From NCBI GenBank assembly GCA_022424815.1, contig JAKMGS010000082.1:1-8503 (forward strand): DNA of 8,503 nt. Reading direction: 5' to 3'. Positions 6,201-8,503 of the stretch are shown here, in pieces. Source of the DNA: Schleiferiaceae bacterium. GTDB taxonomy: Bacteria > Bacteroidota > Bacteroidia > Flavobacteriales > Schleiferiaceae. The translations under genes were made by a program, and so were the position numbers. The notes under the pieces are model-generated. The model was not told the DNA's origin, searched no databases, and was given only the letters and a program-made list of their open reading frames with translations. How positions within the stretch are numbered: position 1 is the first letter of the stretch; every line of letters begins with the position of its first letter.

Positions 6201-6231
6201 GACAATTACTCATCATTGCGTGAGAATTGTC
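6201..6231. repeat. 31-base imperfect inverted repeat in the symporter/peroxidase divergent region
   Basis: GACAATTACTCA (6201-6212) faces TGAGAATTGTC (6221-6231) across the eight bases TCATTGCG. The arms pair as 7 bp plus 4 bp with one unpaired A. It lies between the possible -7 boxes of the two divergent genes, a natural place for an operator. A hairpin is less likely to act as a terminator, since no T-tract follows on either side. Confidence 0.5.
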
Positions 6232-6255
6232 TGCTGCCACAGAGAAGGTATTGTG

Positions 6256-6263
6256 TACCTTTA
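6256..6263 (+). promoter_or_regulatory. Possible -7 box of the cytochrome c peroxidase gene
   Basis: TACCTTTA matches five of six fixed positions of TAnnTTTG and stands four bases before the ATG at 6268. That spacing would place the transcript start at the A of the ATG. CTG at 6234-6236 could be a weak -33 at 19 bases. Confidence 0.4.
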
Positions 6264-6267
6264 TTTC

Positions 6268-7191
6268 ATGGCCCGATTCTCGCATTTCTTCCTACCCCTC
6301 CTTTTATGGCAGTGCCACACTGCGGTAGAAGAAATACCTATTTCGGGCCCTGCCTACGCAGGATCCCCAGCGTACACGGGTGGAGATCGCTTCGCTCGCA
6401 CCGAACGCACCATCGCACTGGGCCAAAGACTCTTTAACGATGTCAACCTCAGCATTGACAGCACCATCAGTTGTGCGAGCTGCCATAATGCCGATGCCTA
6501 TTTTTCTGATCCCGGTAAGGCACTTTCTATAGGGCTCGAAGGAACACCCACTGAGCGCAATGCGAGCGCTCTAGTGAATTTGGCCTGGCATCCCTATTTC
6601 TTTGCAGAAGGCGGCGTACGAAACCTAGAGCTCAGCTCCTTTGTCCCCATCAACAATAGACACGAATTTGGCCGTGAACTCCACGATGTGGTCGAAGGAC
6701 TCATGGACGACCCAACCTATGCTCAGGAATTCAGTGAAGCCTTCGGATCACAAGCCATCACGGATGCCAAATTCATTACTGCCCTTGCCCACTACATGGC
6801 AGGGCTTCAACACTACGACAGCCCATACGACCAATGGTTAGGAGGAGATTCCACAGCTCTAGGACCTGATGGCCGTATCGGTCTTAAACTTTTTAAAACT
6901 CATTGCGCTACTTGCCATAAGGGACCTCAGCTCAGCTCATTTGCCATCGAAAACAATGGTTTACCCACCAATGCAGATTATGGTAGAATGAACCTCACCA
7001 ACAACGCGGAAGATAGCGGCGCCTTCAAAATCCCTACCCTCAGAGGTATTGCCCTCACCTATCCCTACATGCATGATGGCAGCTATGCCGATCTGGATAC
7101 CGTGCTGAGGACCTATAATAAAGTTCGAGCGCTAGGGTTAAACGGAGAAGAATTGGCCCAACTCAACGCTTTTTTAAATACTCTTCACTAG
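6268..7191 (+). CDS. Di-heme cytochrome c peroxidase (CcpA/MauG family)
   Basis: This 307-residue exported protein has two c-type heme sites: CASCH at residues 69-73 (bases 6472-6486) and CATCH at 213-217 (6904-6918). The stretches ERNASALVNLAWHPYFFAEGG and IPTLRGIALTYPYMHDGSY are family signatures; Met268 in PYMHDGS is a possible axial ligand of the second heme. Known members reduce hydrogen peroxide in the periplasm with electrons from small cytochromes, while MauG-type relatives oxidise protein side chains; the two cannot be separated here. I start at ATG 6268, which gives a signal sequence ARFSHFFLPLLLWQC; the upstream in-frame GTG at 6220 adds 16 residues unlike a signal peptide. Cys15 could be a lipoprotein cysteine, but Leu-Trp-Gln-Cys is a poor lipobox. 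It is followed 14 bases later by the glycosyltransferase, and export implies cytochrome c maturation elsewhere in the genome. Confidence 0.92.
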   Translation: MARFSHFFLPLLLWQCHTAVEEIPISGPAYAGSPAYTGGDRFARTERTIALGQRLFNDVNLSIDSTISCASCHNADAYFSDPGKALSIGLEGTPTERNASALVNLAWHPYFFAEGGVRNLELSSFVPINNRHEFGRELHDVVEGLMDDPTYAQEFSEAFGSQAITDAKFITALAHYMAGLQHYDSPYDQWLGGDSTALGPDGRIGLKLFKTHCATCHKGPQLSSFAIENNGLPTNADYGRMNLTNNAEDSGAFKIPTLRGIALTYPYMHDGSYADLDTVLRTYNKVRALGLNGEELAQLNAFLNTLH

Positions 7192-7205
7192 CGTACCTTG
7201 TAGGC

Positions 7206-8243
7206 ATGAGCAAAGACCCGAAGGTTTTACATGTGGTGAAGTGGTATCCGCACGCATCAGATCCACAGAACGGCATTTTCGTCCAAAAGCACATCGAAGC
7301 AACTTCCGATGAGCCGTTGGTACTGGGCTTTGTGAATTCAAACGACAAATTAGAAGAGCAGGGCGGCATTCAGGTTTACGGTGCGCGACGCATGAGTCAA
7401 GTGGCTAAGTTTGGCGCATTCACGGCGCGCATAGCCTCAGATCGCCCCAAAATTGTACATTTTCATTGCTACGCTCCCGACCTGCTCCCGCTGTTGTGGT
7501 ACGCACGAATAAAAGGGATTAAAACCATTCACACAGAGCACGGCAGCGCCTTCCTAAACACAAGATTGCCCTCACTGCAAGGTTGGAAATTAAAGGCCGC
7601 ACGCTGGCACTTTCAACGACTCCATAGACTCACCTGCATCAGCCCAGCACTCCGTGACGGTCTGTCCGAAATTTCGGGAAATCAAAACATCAACATCCTT
7701 CCAAACATCATTTCCACTGCGGCCAAAGAGCGTACTTCCTCTCCGTCAAGCTTCAGCTTTTGCGTAGTCGCCGATGTTGTGTTTGAAACCAAAGCGCAAG
7801 AAATCATTTTGGAGTGCTTCCAACAACTCCCCCAAGCCCAGGCTGAGCTGCACTTTTACGGCGGAGGTCCTGATCTCGAACGCTTACAAGGCCTGGCACG
7901 TACCTTGCCCAATGTTTGGGTGCACGGGAGAAAAACAAACGAAGAGGTGCTGCAATTGCTCCCAAATCACGACGCACTGATTTTACACAGCCATTACGAA
8001 ACCTTTGGCATCACTGTATTTGAGGCAAGGACTGCCGGGCTTTGGGCCATTTCAAAAAGCGCTTTTGGTGGAGCGCCTTGGTACGACCAAGGAGTACTCA
8101 TTGCCGATACACAGGAAGCATTAGAGGATCAAATAAAATCGCTCATCCGGGCGGAAAAAGCTCCCGTTGGAAAGTTCGATGCGCTATCATCTGAGTCCAT
8201 CGGTACAGAAATCCACCAATTATATCGCGAAATCCTAGGTTGA
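7206..8243 (+). CDS. GT4-family glycosyltransferase (GT-B fold)
   Basis: This 345-residue soluble or membrane-associated protein is full length for a compact GT4 enzyme. The N-terminal acceptor domain opens with VLHVVKWYPHASDPQNGIFVQKH, the usual start of envelope-polysaccharide glycosyltransferases, and includes IVHFHCYAPDLLPLL and TIHTEHGS. The C-terminal nucleotide-sugar domain contains LHFYGGGPDLERLQ, VHGRKTNEEV and the EX7E motif with Glu265 and Glu273 (HYETFGITVFEARTAG). The usual GRL-x4-G loop at the domain junction is replaced by VVADVVFETKAQE, a departure to note. It probably transfers a sugar from a nucleotide donor onto a lipid- or polysaccharide-linked acceptor; donor and acceptor are unknown. 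The ATG at 7206 is 14 bases after the peroxidase stop, so co-transcription is likely, although a -7-like TACCTTGT also precedes it. There is no other polysaccharide gene nearby. Confidence 0.9.
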   Translation: MSKDPKVLHVVKWYPHASDPQNGIFVQKHIEATSDEPLVLGFVNSNDKLEEQGGIQVYGARRMSQVAKFGAFTARIASDRPKIVHFHCYAPDLLPLLWYARIKGIKTIHTEHGSAFLNTRLPSLQGWKLKAARWHFQRLHRLTCISPALRDGLSEISGNQNINILPNIISTAAKERTSSPSSFSFCVVADVVFETKAQEIILECFQQLPQAQAELHFYGGGPDLERLQGLARTLPNVWVHGRKTNEEVLQLLPNHDALILHSHYETFGITVFEARTAGLWAISKSAFGGAPWYDQGVLIADTQEALEDQIKSLIRAEKAPVGKFDALSSESIGTEIHQLYREILG

Positions 8244-8268
8244 CCCTCCTAATTTCAGGACAATCCGT

Positions 8269-8276
8269 TATATTTA
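8269..8276 (+). promoter_or_regulatory. Putative -7 box of the terminal secreted-protein gene
   Basis: TATATTTA matches five of six fixed positions of TAnnTTTG. It is four bases before the leader at 8281-8295 and would give a 5' UTR of about 22 bases. Geometry and leader match those of the POT permease gene. No terminator for the glycosyltransferase is visible before it. Confidence 0.55.
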
Positions 8277-8280
8277 CTCG

Positions 8281-8295
8281 ACACAAAAAACACCT
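8281..8295 (+). repeat. Shared 15-base A-rich 5' leader, copy 2
   Basis: ACACAAAAAACACCT is identical to 1067-1081. It is four bases past the -7-like box and ends seven bases before the ATG at 8303. Over the 27 bases from box to leader end, 22 match the POT copy. Confidence 0.6.
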
Positions 8296-8302
8296 TAAGT
8301 AT

Positions 8303-8503
8303 ATGAAAAGACTTCTACTCGCATTTGCTGGTTTGAGCGTCATCGGCGCCACAGCACAAGAGGCACAAGTTGACCTCGGAAGAAGTGCCGAAATGTATGT
8401 AGCAAATCATGCAGATGGCATCCCCTACAATACCAGCGCTAACAAGCAGAGCTCTGCTGTAGCTATTGGTACTGCACCAAACGTGTACGGAACTGGTTTT
8501 GGA
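8303..8503 (+). CDS. Secreted protein of unknown function, N-terminal 67 residues; runs off the window
   Basis: The frame is open from the ATG at 8303 to the window end with no stop. Residues 1-18 are a clear signal peptide: MKR, a hydrophobic run LLLAFAGLSVIG, then ATA before Gln19-Glu20, so export to the periplasm or beyond is expected. The mature start is LGRSAEMYVANHADGIPYN followed by a Ser/Ala/Gly-rich stretch ending APNVYGTGFG. No domain is recognised in these residues. Large secreted or surface proteins of Flavobacteriales often start in this way and end in a type IX secretion signal, but the C-terminus is not visible, so that is only a guess. The promoter and leader are strong evidence that the start is right. 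Confidence 0.8.
   Translation, partial: MKRLLLAFAGLSVIGATAQEAQVDLGRSAEMYVANHADGIPYNTSANKQSSAVAIGTAPNVYGTGFG

Noticed and set aside
6220..6267. GTG at 6220 as the start of the cytochrome peroxidase
   Set aside because: The added residues are Cys/His/Arg-rich and unlike a signal peptide, and the codon overlaps the edge of the inverted repeat; ATG 6268 gives a proper export signal.
6198..6437. 79-residue frame overlapping the start of the peroxidase gene
   Set aside because: It runs in another frame of a gene with two heme motifs and has no family features of its own.
1..8503. CRISPR array, insertion sequence, defence or toxin-antitoxin system
   Set aside because: No spaced direct repeats, transposase, nuclease or antitoxin-like genes are seen; the window reads as ordinary chromosome.

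Overview
The window looks like ordinary chromosome of a Bacteroidota bacterium, most likely a Flavobacteriales member. Several upstream regions carry the Bacteroidota-type -7 promoter element (TAnnTTTG), none of the starts has a convincing Shine-Dalgarno sequence, and the protein repertoire fits: an S9 dipeptidyl peptidase, a POT peptide permease, a NrtR-type regulator, an SSS symporter and a di-heme cytochrome c peroxidase. The taxonomic call is inference from style and content; no marker gene such as rRNA is present.

Layout. Positions 1-1020 hold the C-terminal 339 residues of an S9B (DPP IV-like) peptidase whose start lies upstream. A separately promoted POT-family di/tripeptide permease follows (1087-2595) and ends in a strong hairpin terminator. 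Next is a secreted thioredoxin-fold protein with a CGWC active site (2660-3166). It converges, across a shared bidirectional terminator, on a NrtR-like regulator (minus strand, 3200-3871) whose Nudix box has lost its catalytic glutamates. An AT-rich divergent spacer separates that regulator from a 79-residue secreted Cys/His-rich protein (4059-4298). Then come another bidirectional terminator and, on the minus strand, a tRNA-His(GTG) with its own promoter and a SSS sodium/solute symporter (4560-6158). Divergent from the symporter are a di-heme cytochrome c peroxidase (6268-7191) and, 14 bases later, a GT4 glycosyltransferase (7206-8243). The last 201 bases begin a secreted protein of unknown function (8303 onward, cut by the window edge).

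How the genes may work together. The clearest link is peptide scavenging: the S9B enzyme releases dipeptides and the POT permease imports them with protons. The other genes look like independent housekeeping or envelope units. The peroxidase and glycosyltransferase may share a transcript.

No obvious new multi-gene system is present. The observations most worth a second look are regulatory or structural. The POT gene and the terminal secreted-protein gene share a 27-base promoter-plus-leader block that includes an identical 15-mer at identical spacing. Three genes have a -7-like box exactly four bases before the ATG, which predicts leaderless mRNAs. The tRNA-His has two adjacent U-U mismatches in its acceptor stem. 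A 31-base imperfect inverted repeat lies between the symporter and the peroxidase. The regulator has a dead Nudix box and phased repeats upstream, and there is a small Cys/His-rich secreted protein.
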